NCBI GenBank assembly: GCA_947258585.1 | Contig: CAMYIZ010000059.1 | Location: 90,821 to 154,820, forward strand | Direction: 5' to 3' | Length of the DNA: 64,000 bases | DNA from: an uncultured Haliea sp. | GTDB taxonomy: Bacteria > Pseudomonadota > Gammaproteobacteria > Pseudomonadales > Halieaceae | Position numbers and translations under genes: made by a program | Shown: in pieces, positions 10,599-19,338 of the stretch | Layout: the number at the start of each line of letters is the position of its first letter | Position numbering within the stretch: position 1 is the first letter of the stretch | Notes under the pieces: model-generated | What the model was told of the DNA's origin: nothing | Seen by the model: the letters and a program-made list of their open reading frames with translations, nothing else | Database searches by the model: none

Positions 10599-11485
10599 TC
10601 GCGGTCGCGTATCTCACGCACACCCTGTAGCTGCGTGCAGAGGTCCCGGGCGCCAGCCAGCACCCGGGCCGTGGGGCGCTGTATCAGGTCGGGGTTGACC
10701 ACCAGCAGGCCACCCTGCAGCGCCCGCAGGCCAGGGTACCGGTGCCAGTGATCCAGCCACTCGGGGTGAGCGCTGCCCATGCCGCCGGCGACGATGGCAT
10801 CCGGGTCGCGCGCCAGTACGGATTCCAGGTTGATTCTCGGTGCCAGGGTGGCGACATCCGCAAACACGTTGTACCCGCCGCACAGGTCGATGACCTGGCT
10901 GATCAGGTGCTCGCCGTTGATGGTCTGCAGGGGGTCGTGCCAGATCTGGTAGAACACGGAAACCCGGCGGGCGTGACGATAGCGCCGGGCCAGTTCCGCG
11001 AACCCCTGTTCCAGCCGCAGTGCCTCGGGCTCGCTGCTGGTCTCGGTACCCGCCAGTTTGCCCAACAGGCGAATACTGGCGGGGATGTCTGCCAGCTGGC
11101 GCAGCTCGCTCACATAGACCGGGATGCCCAGTCGCTGCAGTTTGGCCAGGGCACCGGAGCCATTGCCCGAGCCCCACATCAGGATCAGGTCCGGCTGCGC
11201 GGCGATAATCTGCTCCAGGCTGAAGGCGCTGAAGGAGCCGACCTGGGGCAGGTCCCGGGCCGCAGCGGGAAAGTCGCTGAAACTCACCACACCGACCAGG
11301 CGGTCCCCCGCGCCCGCGCTGTACAGGTTCTCGACGATATGCGGCGCCAGCGCGACAATGCGCTGCGCCGGAGCCGGCAGGCTGACCGTGCGGCCCATGA
11401 AATCCACCACGCTGACCGGCTCGCCCCGGGCTGCGCCGGCAAGTAGCAGCAGCAGGCAGCAGAACATGCCCCGGCGCGCAGTCAC
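10595..11485 (-). CDS. btuF: Cobalamin/iron-siderophore-type ABC transporter substrate-binding protein (BtuF-like)
   Basis: Signal peptide, QRIVALAPHIVENLYSAGAGDRLVGVVSFSDFPAAARDLPQVG; position downstream of btuC/btuD in a riboswitch-led operon. Confidence 0.85.
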   Translation of the reverse strand: MTARRGMFCCLLLLLAGAARGEPVSVVDFMGRTVSLPAPAQRIVALAPHIVENLYSAGAGDRLVGVVSFSDFPAAARDLPQVGSFSAFSLEQIIAAQPDLILMWGSGNGSGALAKLQRLGIPVYVSELRQLADIPASIRLLGKLAGTETSSEPEALRLEQGFAELARRYRHARRVSVFYQIWHDPLQTINGEHLISQVIDLCGGYNVFADVATLAPRINLESVLARDPDAIVAGGMGSAHPEWLDHWHRYPGLRALQGGLLVVNPDLIQRPTARVLAGARDLCTQLQGVREIRDRD

Positions 11486-12261
11486 AGGCCGATGACCAGC
11501 GGCTGGCGACCGTTCGGGTGTTGTTGCACCAGCACTTCGGCGTGAAACAGATCGCGAAACAGCGCCGCCGTGAGTACCTCCGCGGGCGTCCCGCTGGCCA
11601 CCTGCCGACCCCGGTCCAGCACCAGCAGTCGGTTGCCAACGGCGGCTGCGAGGTTGACGTCGTGTACCACCAGCAGGACCGCACAGCCCCGCTCCGCGAT
11701 ACCGGCGATGGCGCCCGCCAGTTGCTGTTGGTGGGCCAGGTCAAGGGCTGCGGTCGGTTCATCCAGCAACAGCAGTTTTCCAGCCATGTCACCGCTGTCC
11801 CAGATCTGGGCAAAAACCCGGGCCAGTTGCACCCGTTGGCGCTCGCCGCCGGAGAGCTGGGTATAGAGACGATTGCGCAGTCCCAGGGTATCCGTTGCCA
11901 CCAGTGCGTGGTGGGCGATCTCCCGGTCGGCGCGCGCGCCGGTGGCGTGCGGGGTGCGCCCCAGCAGCACCACCTCTTCCACCGTGTAGGGGAAGTTCAG
12001 CAGCGATAGCTGGGGGAGGAATGCGAGATGCTGCGCCAGTTCCCGTCGCGGCCAGTCCGCCAGGGGCTGGCCGCCGAACGCCAGGGTACCCGCGCTGGCG
12101 GAGAAATCTCCGGCAATCAGGCGCAGAAGACTGGATTTGCCGGCGCCGTTGGGTCCGATCAGGGCCACGACTTCACCTGCAGATACCTGCAGCCGTATGT
12201 CCACCAGCAGGGGCTCGTCCCAGGGTGCGGCGCTGACGCCGTCCAGTGCGAGCACCGTCAT
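11482..12261 (-). CDS. btuD: ABC transporter ATP-binding protein (BtuD/HmuV-like)
   Basis: Walker A GPNGAGKSSL, signature LSGGERQRVQLARV, Walker B LLLLDEPTAALD. Start set to ATG at 12261 (MTVLALDGVSAAPW). Confidence 0.87.
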   Translation of the reverse strand: MTVLALDGVSAAPWDEPLLVDIRLQVSAGEVVALIGPNGAGKSSLLRLIAGDFSASAGTLAFGGQPLADWPRRELAQHLAFLPQLSLLNFPYTVEEVVLLGRTPHATGARADREIAHHALVATDTLGLRNRLYTQLSGGERQRVQLARVFAQIWDSGDMAGKLLLLDEPTAALDLAHQQQLAGAIAGIAERGCAVLLVVHDVNLAAAVGNRLLVLDRGRQVASGTPAEVLTAALFRDLFHAEVLVQQHPNGRQPLVIGL

Positions 12262-13298
12262 GTCTGCATGCCGTAATGGTGCCGCTGGCGCAGCAGGGAG
12301 ATGAAAAAGGGCACGCCGATCAGCGCGGTAATGATACCGACCGGCAGCTCTGTGGGCGCCAGGACGACCCGGGACAGGGTGTCGGCGACCACCAGCAGGG
12401 TGGCGCCCGCGAGGGCGGAAGCCGCCAGCAGGTAGCGGTGGTCGGGGCCGATCCACAGGCGCACAACGTGGGGTACCACCAGGCCGACGAAGGCGATAGT
12501 GCCGACCAGGGCCACCGACGTACCCACCCCGACCGCGACCCAGCCGATCAGCGCCAGCTTGGTGTGATTCACATCAATACCGAGATGGCGCGCCTCCGAT
12601 TCTCCCAGCAGCAGGGTGTTCAAGGCCAGGGCGTAGCGGGGCAGGGCCAGTAACACAGAACCGCCGACCACGCTCGCCAGTGCCAGTCGCGGCAGGTTGG
12701 CCCCGTCCAGCCCTCCCATCTTCCACAGGCTGATCTGGCGCAGGCGCTCATTGTCGGTGAAGAACTCCAGCAAGCTGCCCACTGCGCCCGCCAGTGCGGT
12801 GATGGCGATGCCGGCCAGCAACATGGTCGCCACCGAGGTGCCGTTTTCCGAGCTGGCCAGGCGATAGACCAGCAGCACTGCGAGTACACCGCCGACGAAG
12901 GCGCCCAGAGACACCAGGGTCAGGCCGACAAAGCCCTGCAGTACGCCACCGCCAAGCACGATCAGCAGCGAAGCGCCCAGGGAGGCCCCGGCGGTGACGC
13001 CGATCAGCGAGGGATCCGCGAGGGGGTTGCGAAACAGGCCCTGCATGGCCGCTCCGCTCATCGCCAGGGTGGCGCCCATGACCGCAGCCAGCAGCACCCG
13101 CGGCAGGCGTATCTGCTGCACGATCATTGCCGCCTGGCCGCCACCGTCCCCTGTCAGCAGCGCCTGCAATGCCTGCAGGGGGCCCAGGCTGACCGCGCCG
13201 CTGGCAAGCCCCGTGAGCACCGCCACCGGCAGCAGCACCGCCAGCGCCGCAAGCAGCTGGCGGGCGCGGTGACGGCGCTGGGTGATGCTAGTAATCAA
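12258..13298 (-). CDS. btuC: FecCD-family ABC transporter permease (BtuC-like)
   Basis: FRNPLADPSLIGVTAGASLGA, GLVVPHVVRLWIGPDHRYLLAASALAGA..ADTLSR, ELPVGIITALIGVPFFISLL; overlaps btuD and cobO ends. Confidence 0.88.
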   Translation of the reverse strand: MITSITQRRHRARQLLAALAVLLPVAVLTGLASGAVSLGPLQALQALLTGDGGGQAAMIVQQIRLPRVLLAAVMGATLAMSGAAMQGLFRNPLADPSLIGVTAGASLGASLLIVLGGGVLQGFVGLTLVSLGAFVGGVLAVLLVYRLASSENGTSVATMLLAGIAITALAGAVGSLLEFFTDNERLRQISLWKMGGLDGANLPRLALASVVGGSVLLALPRYALALNTLLLGESEARHLGIDVNHTKLALIGWVAVGVGTSVALVGTIAFVGLVVPHVVRLWIGPDHRYLLAASALAGATLLVVADTLSRVVLAPTELPVGIITALIGVPFFISLLRQRHHYGMQT

Positions 13299-13899
13299 CG
13301 CCGCGTCGGGCCTTGATGCCGTGGTTGTAGGCGTGCTTGATCTCCTTCACTTCGGAAACCGTGTCCATGAGGTCCTGCAGCGCCTTGCCGCCCCCGCGGC
13401 CGGTGACCACCACGCTCTGTTCCGGCGGGCGGTTGGCCAGGGCGCCCAGCACCAGGTCCTCGGGCAGATAGTCGAAGGCCAGCATGTAGGTGAGCTCGTC
13501 GAGGACCACCAGGTGGTAGGCGGGGTCAGCGAGCATGGCGCTGGCCTGCTCCCAGGTTCGTTGCGCAGCGGCGATATCGCCACTGCGGTCCTGGGTATCC
13601 CAGGTGAACCCTGTCCCCATCTGGTAGAACGCTACCTCCGGGCACTTTTCCCGCAGGTAGATCTCCTCGCCCGACAGCTGTTCACCCTTGATGAACTGCA
13701 CCACGCCAACCTTGTAGCCATAGCCCAGGGCTCGCATCACCATGCCGAAGGCGGAGCTGGACTTGCCCTTGCCGTTGCCGGTGAGCAGTATCGCCACGCC
13801 GCGCTCGGTATTGGCGGCGCTGATACTGGCGTCGACGCTGGCCTTCTGCTTGGCCATGGCCTTGTTGTGGCGTTCGTTCTTGCGCTCGTTGTCGGTCAT
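13288..13899 (-). CDS. cobO: Cob(I)yrinic acid a,c-diamide adenosyltransferase
   Basis: P-loop GNGKGKSSSAFGMVMRALGYGYKVGVVQFIKG, VVLDELTYMLAFDYL; characteristic CobO/BtuR (CobA-type) protein. Confidence 0.93.
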   Translation of the reverse strand: MTDNERKNERHNKAMAKQKASVDASISAANTERGVAILLTGNGKGKSSSAFGMVMRALGYGYKVGVVQFIKGEQLSGEEIYLREKCPEVAFYQMGTGFTWDTQDRSGDIAAAQRTWEQASAMLADPAYHLVVLDELTYMLAFDYLPEDLVLGALANRPPEQSVVVTGRGGGKALQDLMDTVSEVKEIKHAYNHGIKARRGVDY

Positions 13900-13911
13900 C
13901 CGGGTGAACTC

Positions 13912-15771
13912 CTAAAAGGAATAGCGCAGCCCCGCGTAGGCGGCCCGGGCGCTGGTGCGATAAGTGGGGATTTCCTGGTAATCCTCGTCCAGCAGGTTCT
14001 CGATCCGGCCGTAGACCTCGAAGCCTGCTGCCAGAGTGTAGCGCGCGTTCAGGTCCAGGACCTCATAGCTGTCAATCGCGCTGCCGTCGGACTCGCGCGC
14101 ATCCCGCGACGCCCGCAGGTGCAGCCCCAGGGCCAGCGGAGTGGATAGCGCCTGCCATTGCAGACCGACATTGGCCAGGTGGCGCGGACGGTAGACCCGG
14201 TGGCCTCCCGCCGCGGTATCGGTATCGTTGTAGGTGTAGTTGCCCTGCAGGCTCAGCTGCAGGGGCAGGGGTAGCTCGGCGATCAGCTCAACCCCGGAGG
14301 AGTCGCTGTCACCGCTGCCCTGCAGGTAGCCGGAATAGCCAACCAGGTCGAAATAGATTTCCTGCTCCACCGTCTGCTCAAACAGGATCGCCTCCAGCAC
14401 CAGGCCGGTGGGACCGTACCAGCCCACGCCGAGGTCGAGCCCCTCGCTGCGCTCTTCCTGCAGCATGGTCCCGGCTGCGGGCGGGAAGGCGAAGAAGCTG
14501 TTGTTGTAGGCAATTTCATACAGACTCGGCGCCCGGAAACCGGTGCTCCAGGCCCCCTTGAACTTCAGTTCGCCGGCGCCCACCGGCACCAGGTAGGCGG
14601 CGCTGACCCGGTAGGAATCGTGGCTGCCGAAATCCTCGTTGTCGTCGTAGCGACCGCCCGCGGTGAAGTACAGCTTGTCACCGATACGACCCTGGTATTC
14701 CAGGTAAACCCCGGTCTGGTCGCGCTCGGTGTCAAAGGTGCCGTCATCCAGGGTCTGCTCTTCGTGATCGACGCCATAGACCAGCTGCAGGCTGTCCGCC
14801 GGGGCGTAACTGCCCAGGTAGCTGACCCGGTCCAGGGTGCCCTCGGTGCCGAAGCCCGGCAGGCCTTCGGTGAAGTACTGGCGTTCCGTCTTGTTGTAAC
14901 TGTAGGCCAGTTCGTGCTGCAGCTGTTCACCGCGGAAGCTGGCGGCGGCGCGCCAGGACTGTTGCGAGAAGCTGTCACTGCAGCGGTTGCTGGGCGCAAA
15001 GGTGTCGTTGGTGAAGCAGCTGTCGTAGGCGTTTTCGCCGTCGACGTCACGGGCCACCAGTTCCAGCCGCAGCTGCTCGCTGACGTTCCAGCCGCCGCGG
15101 GCGTGCACCGTGGTGTTGTCGTAGCCGTCGTCGTCGGCGGGGGTGGTATCAGTGATGCGGGAATTGAAGCCGTCGCTGCGGTAGTCCGCGAGCGACAGGG
15201 CGCCGTCCAGGGTGGCACTGCCGCCCCCGATATTGGCGGCAAGCTGCCGGCTGCCGTAGCGGCCGGTCTCTGCGCTCAGGTCGCCGCCAAAGCCCTCGCC
15301 CGGCGCGCGGGTGCTGATATTGACAACACCGCCAGCGTCGGCGCCGTACATCAGGCCCTGGGGGCCTCGGAGAATTTCCACCCGCTGCACGCCGCTGCTC
15401 AGCAGTTGCTCGACCCGGGGCCCCACCTGGGGCGCGGAGGTGTCGGAGATATCGATGCCATCGATCAGCATCCGGGTCCGGTACGCCTCTTCACCGCGGA
15501 TCCGCAGCGAGGAGACCTTGCCGGGGCCGCCGTTGTTGCTGACCGCAACGGAGGGCTGGCTGCGGAGGATGTCCTGCAGGGAATGGAAGCCCCGGGCGCG
15601 GATTTCCCCGGCGTCGATCACCGAGATCGAGGTGCCCACCTCACGCAGCGGCATGGCGATCCGGGAAGAGCTGATAACGATCTCTTCCAGTGTCTGCGTA
15701 TTTTGGTCGGCGCTCCAGGCGGGCAGGGTGGTCAACAGCGCAACGGCGCTGGCGAGTGCGTGTGGTTTCAT
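13912..15771 (-). CDS. btuB: TonB-dependent vitamin B12 receptor BtuB-like
   Basis: TonB-dependent receptor motifs (LEEIVISSSRIAMPLREVGTSISVI, VEILRGPQGLMYGADAGGVVNIST, terminal AAYAGLRYSF) and upstream cobalamin riboswitch. Start at ATG 15771 with GAGG Shine-Dalgarno. Confidence 0.88.
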   Translation of the reverse strand: MKPHALASAVALLTTLPAWSADQNTQTLEEIVISSSRIAMPLREVGTSISVIDAGEIRARGFHSLQDILRSQPSVAVSNNGGPGKVSSLRIRGEEAYRTRMLIDGIDISDTSAPQVGPRVEQLLSSGVQRVEILRGPQGLMYGADAGGVVNISTRAPGEGFGGDLSAETGRYGSRQLAANIGGGSATLDGALSLADYRSDGFNSRITDTTPADDDGYDNTTVHARGGWNVSEQLRLELVARDVDGENAYDSCFTNDTFAPSNRCSDSFSQQSWRAAASFRGEQLQHELAYSYNKTERQYFTEGLPGFGTEGTLDRVSYLGSYAPADSLQLVYGVDHEEQTLDDGTFDTERDQTGVYLEYQGRIGDKLYFTAGGRYDDNEDFGSHDSYRVSAAYLVPVGAGELKFKGAWSTGFRAPSLYEIAYNNSFFAFPPAAGTMLQEERSEGLDLGVGWYGPTGLVLEAILFEQTVEQEIYFDLVGYSGYLQGSGDSDSSGVELIAELPLPLQLSLQGNYTYNDTDTAAGGHRVYRPRHLANVGLQWQALSTPLALGLHLRASRDARESDGSAIDSYEVLDLNARYTLAAGFEVYGRIENLLDEDYQEIPTYRTSARAAYAGLRYSF

Positions 15772-15777
15772 GTCGTA

Positions 15778-15808
15778 CCTCAATGCCAGGAATGTGTGGC
15801 GATTGAGG
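15778..15808 (-). promoter_or_regulatory. Candidate Shine-Dalgarno-sequestering hairpin in the btuB leader
   Basis: Minus strand CCTCAAT-17 nt-ATTGAGG, perfect 7-bp inverted repeat; the 3' arm contains the GAGG SD 6 nt before the btuB ATG. Confidence 0.6.
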
Positions 15809-15885
15809 GAGGGGATCCAGGGAACACAATGCGGATAGGGCATCAGGCAACCTTCAATGAAGCCCTCCGCTCCATCGTTGCTTGT

Positions 15886-16022
15886 GCCAGGCAGGTATCG
15901 GGCTCACAGCTGTTGCTGTCTACCGTTGCGGGGGCAGCGGTGGCATCGGCTCGGGGACCTCACCACACTTCCCATTTAACCCGCCCAGCCGTGTCGAGTG
16001 ACACCGGCGGCAGGCACCTGGT
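15886..16022 (-). ncRNA. Cobalamin (adenosylcobalamin) riboswitch aptamer
   Basis: Reverse complement contains GGGTTAAATGGGAAGTGTGGTGAGGTCCCCGAGCCGATGCCACCGCTGCCCCCGCAACGGTAGACAGC...GAGCCCGATACCTGCC, matching the conserved core (GGGAA..GGTg, GCnGCCCCCGCAACGGTA, B12 box). Boundaries approximate. Confidence 0.93.
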
Positions 16023-16031
16023 ACGCGGCGC

Positions 16032-16060
16032 ACTGTAGTGACTTGGGCCCGGGCTGTCAA
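16032..16060 (-). promoter_or_regulatory. Sigma70-like promoter for the B12 riboswitch/btuB operon
   Basis: Minus strand: TTGACA - 17 nt (gcccgggcccaagtcac) - TACAGT, immediately upstream of the aptamer. Confidence 0.72.
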
Positions 16061-16150
16061 TTGTCCAGATTTTGTCGGGGACCCCGCACGCCTTACGCGG
16101 ACGCCTGTTTGCCGTAGAATAGGCGGCTGGCAACCGGTACGGGAAACACC

Positions 16151-16660
16151 ATGACATTTACCGCAACACAGTGGTCGCAGGTGGCGACACTGCTGGGTCG
16201 AGAGCCCCGGGGCCTGGAGGCGATTCCGGTGATGGATGGCGACGGCCACCCCCGCGTCATCCGGGTGGCCTCCCTGGTGGACGGCAAGCCCTTTCCGACC
16301 CTGTTCTGGCTGGTTGACGCGGCGTTGAACTACCGTATCGACCAGGAAGAGGCGCGGGGGCTGATCAAGGACTTCCAGGCCCGGGTCAATGCCGACCCCC
16401 GACTGCAGGCGTCCATGCGCGCCGACCACGAGGCCCATATCCGGCTGCGGGACAGCTATCTGGCGGAGGATGACCGCGGCGCCCTGCAGGCGGCGGGTTT
16501 TGCGGATGTGTTGCAGGAGCGGGGAATCGGCGGTATCGCCGATTTCACCCGTATACGCTGCCTGCACACCTGGTATGCGTCGCACCTGGTCGTGCCGAAT
16601 ACCATCGGTGGCCTGCTGGACCGGCACTGGGCGGCGGCGACCGTCGCCGCCGCCGAATAG
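16151..16660 (+). CDS. DUF501 domain-containing protein
   Basis: RVIRVASLVDGKPFPTLFWLVD...RCLHTWYASHLVVPNTIG is typical of DUF501. Confidence 0.85.
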   Translation: MTFTATQWSQVATLLGREPRGLEAIPVMDGDGHPRVIRVASLVDGKPFPTLFWLVDAALNYRIDQEEARGLIKDFQARVNADPRLQASMRADHEAHIRLRDSYLAEDDRGALQAAGFADVLQERGIGGIADFTRIRCLHTWYASHLVVPNTIGGLLDRHWAAATVAAAE

Positions 16661-16666
16661 GGCCGG

Positions 16667-17635
16667 GTGCCGCTGATGCAGATACCGGAGCAGGCGATCC
16701 TGGAGAGTGCCCTCGGCTGGCTGCTGGAGCCTTCCGCGCCGTCGGCCTGGCTGTGTACCATTGTCGCGGCCCAGGGGTCCTCGCCGCGCCCCCCCGGGGC
16801 ACTGCTGGCCTGCAATAGCCGCGGCGACCAGGTGGGCTCCCTGTCCGGTGGCTGCATCGAGGAAGACCTGCTGGAGCGTCTCCAGTCCGGGGCGATGCCG
16901 GTGGCGCGGTCCGAGCTGATCGAGTACGGGGTTACTGCGGAGGAGAATGAACGGCTGGGGCTGCCCTGCGGCGGCCGGCTGCAGGTCCTGGTACAACGCC
17001 TGGACGCTGATCGGGACGCAGACTGGCTGCGCCAGGCGCTGGCGGCCATTGCCACCCGGCGCTGCCTGCGCCGCACAGTTGCCCTGGACAGCGGCGAGAC
17101 CGAGACCTGCACCCGGGAGCAGCACGCTCCCCTGTACTTTGATGGCGCCAGGCTGGAGCAGACCTTTGGTCCGCAGATGCGCCTGCTGCTGGTCGGGGCG
17201 GGTCAGCTGGGCCAGTCCCTGGCCGAGCTGGCCCTGGCCATGGACTACGAAGTGCTGGTGGTGGATCCGCGGCAGCGCATGCGCGAGCAGTGGCAGGGGC
17301 CGGACGTGCCGCTGCTGGCGGGTATGCCCGATGACGCCGTGCGCGAGCACGCCAGTGACCGCCACAGTATCGTGATTACGCTCACCCACGACCCGCGCAT
17401 CGATGACATGGCGCTGATGGAGGCCCTGGCCACCGATGCCTGGTATGTGGGCGCCCTGGGCTCGCGCCGGACCACGGAGAAGCGGCTGCAGCGCCTGCGC
17501 CAGCTGGAGCTGGGCGAGGACCGTCTGGCGGCGCTGCACGCCCCCGTGGGACTGGATATCGGCAGCAAGACGCCGCTGGAAATTGCCGTGTCCATCATGG
17601 CGCAGCTGGTGCAGCTGCGGCGCCGGCGACAATGA
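16667..17635 (+). CDS. XdhC/CoxI-family molybdenum hydroxylase accessory protein
   Basis: GSLSGGCIEEDLLERL, Rossmann region LLLVGAGQLGQSLAELA, LTHDPRIDDMALMEALATDAWYVGALGSRRTTEKR. Confidence 0.92.
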   Translation: MPLMQIPEQAILESALGWLLEPSAPSAWLCTIVAAQGSSPRPPGALLACNSRGDQVGSLSGGCIEEDLLERLQSGAMPVARSELIEYGVTAEENERLGLPCGGRLQVLVQRLDADRDADWLRQALAAIATRRCLRRTVALDSGETETCTREQHAPLYFDGARLEQTFGPQMRLLLVGAGQLGQSLAELALAMDYEVLVVDPRQRMREQWQGPDVPLLAGMPDDAVREHASDRHSIVITLTHDPRIDDMALMEALATDAWYVGALGSRRTTEKRLQRLRQLELGEDRLAALHAPVGLDIGSKTPLEIAVSIMAQLVQLRRRRQ

Positions 17636-18207
17636 CCGTTGGCGTGCTGTTGCTGGCGGCGGGTTGCAGCGAGCGCTTTGGCAGCGACAAGCGCCTGGCC
17701 CTGATGGCGGACGGCCGGTCCCTGCTGTTCGCGGCCGTCTCTTCGATCCAGCGCAGCGGCTTGCCGCTGCGAGTCTGTTTGCGACCGGGTGAGGACCGGC
17801 TCGGAGACAGTCTGCTGCGCGCGGGGGTCGAGGTCCTCGAATGTGAGCGCGCCGCGCGTGGCATGGGCGCAACCCTGGCGGACGCGGTGAACCAGTCGCT
17901 GGACTGGAACGGACTGCTGGTGGCGCTGGCGGATATGCCTGTCATCCATCCCGCGACCTTTCGCCAGGTGGCCCAGGCGGTGACGGCGGACGTGATCGTC
18001 ACGCCGACCTTTGCCGGGCAGTCCGGACACCCGGTGGGGTTCGGGCGTGATTTCTTCGCCGATCTCGCCGGCCTGGACGGTGATCGCGGCGCCCGCGACC
18101 TGGTCACGGCCAGCCACCGCCTGCGCCTGCCGGTGGCGGACCCCGGCATTCTGCGCGATGTGGACTCTCCGGCGGCGCTCCGGTCACTGGCGGAACTGTT
18201 GACCTGA
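17632..18207 (+). CDS. MobA-like NTP transferase (MocA/molybdenum cofactor nucleotidyltransferase-like)
   Basis: LLLAAGCSERFGSDKRLA, LVALADMPVIHPATFRQV, GHPVGFGRDFFADLAGLDGDRGARDLV; overlaps xdhC-like gene by 4 bp. Confidence 0.88.
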   Translation: MTVGVLLLAAGCSERFGSDKRLALMADGRSLLFAAVSSIQRSGLPLRVCLRPGEDRLGDSLLRAGVEVLECERAARGMGATLADAVNQSLDWNGLLVALADMPVIHPATFRQVAQAVTADVIVTPTFAGQSGHPVGFGRDFFADLAGLDGDRGARDLVTASHRLRLPVADPGILRDVDSPAALRSLAELLT

Positions 18208-18275
18208 CTGCGCTGCACATCAGGGCGCTGCGAGTGGTATATTGGCAGGCTCCTTTGAATCTGTCCGAGAGCATC

Positions 18276-19334
18276 ATGAGAACCAATACCGACGACCTGC
18301 GCATACGGCGCATCAATGAACTGGTGGCGTCAGAGCAGCTCATTCGCGATATCGCGGTGAGTGATACCGCAGCCGCCACCGTGGCAGCCGCCCGCCACGG
18401 TATCCATCGCATTCTGGCTGGCGAGGACGACCGCCTGCTGGCCGTGGTGGGTCCCTGTTCCATTCACGATCCCGCAGCGGCGCTGGACTATGGGCGCCGA
18501 CTGAAGGCCGTGGCGGATACCGTGCAGGACGAGCTGCTGGTGGTCATGCGGGTCTACTTCGAAAAGCCCCGTACCACCGTCGGCTGGAAGGGACTGATCA
18601 ACGACCCGGATCTCAACAACACTTTCCAGATCAACAAGGGCCTGCACCTGGCCCGGCAGCTGCTGTCGGACCTGGCTGACATTGGCCTGCCCGCCGGTAC
18701 CGAGTACCTGGACCTGATCAGCCCGCAGTATGTCGCCGACCTGGTTGCCTGGGGCGCCATTGGTGCCCGCACCACAGAGAGCCAGACGCACCGGGAACTG
18801 GCCTCGGGCCTGTCCTGCCCGGTCGGTTTCAAGAACGCCACCGATGGCGATATCCAGGTTGCCATCGATGCCATCAAGTCCGCCTCCCAGCCACACCACT
18901 TCCTGTCGGTGACCAAGCACGGGCATTCGGCAATCTTCCAGACCGCCGGCAACGAGGACTGCCACATCATCCTGCGCGGCGGCAAACACCCCAATTACGA
19001 TATGTTCTCGGTGGACGACGCCGGCGCCATGCTGGCCAAGGCGGGCCTGCCCGCGCGGATCATGATTGACGCCAGCCACGCCAACAGCCGGAAAATCCCG
19101 GCCCGGCAGCGGGACGTCATCCGCGATATCGGCAACCAGGTGGGCCGTGGCAGCCGCAGCGTGTTCGGCATCATGATCGAGAGCAACCTGGTGGAGGGGC
19201 GCCAGGAGGTGGTGGCGGGCCAGTCCCTGACCTACGGCCAGAGCATTACCGACGCCTGCATCAACTGGGACGATACCGAAGTACTGCTCGGGGAGCTGGC
19301 CGCCGCGGTCCGTGCGCGGCGTCAGGCGGCCTGA
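18276..19334 (+). CDS. 3-deoxy-7-phosphoheptulonate synthase (class I DAHP synthase)
   Basis: VVGPCSIHDPAAALDYG, MRVYFEKPRTTVGWKGLINDP, GARTTESQTHRELASGLSCPVGFKN, IMIDASHANS. Start at ATG 18276. Confidence 0.95.
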   Translation: MRTNTDDLRIRRINELVASEQLIRDIAVSDTAAATVAAARHGIHRILAGEDDRLLAVVGPCSIHDPAAALDYGRRLKAVADTVQDELLVVMRVYFEKPRTTVGWKGLINDPDLNNTFQINKGLHLARQLLSDLADIGLPAGTEYLDLISPQYVADLVAWGAIGARTTESQTHRELASGLSCPVGFKNATDGDIQVAIDAIKSASQPHHFLSVTKHGHSAIFQTAGNEDCHIILRGGKHPNYDMFSVDDAGAMLAKAGLPARIMIDASHANSRKIPARQRDVIRDIGNQVGRGSRSVFGIMIESNLVEGRQEVVAGQSLTYGQSITDACINWDDTEVLLGELAAAVRARRQAA

Positions 19335-19338
19335 GACG

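Noticed and set aside
15920-17872. 650-aa minus-strand ORF over DUF501/xdhC/mobA-like genes
   Set aside because: Shadow ORF; it also covers the B12 riboswitch region.
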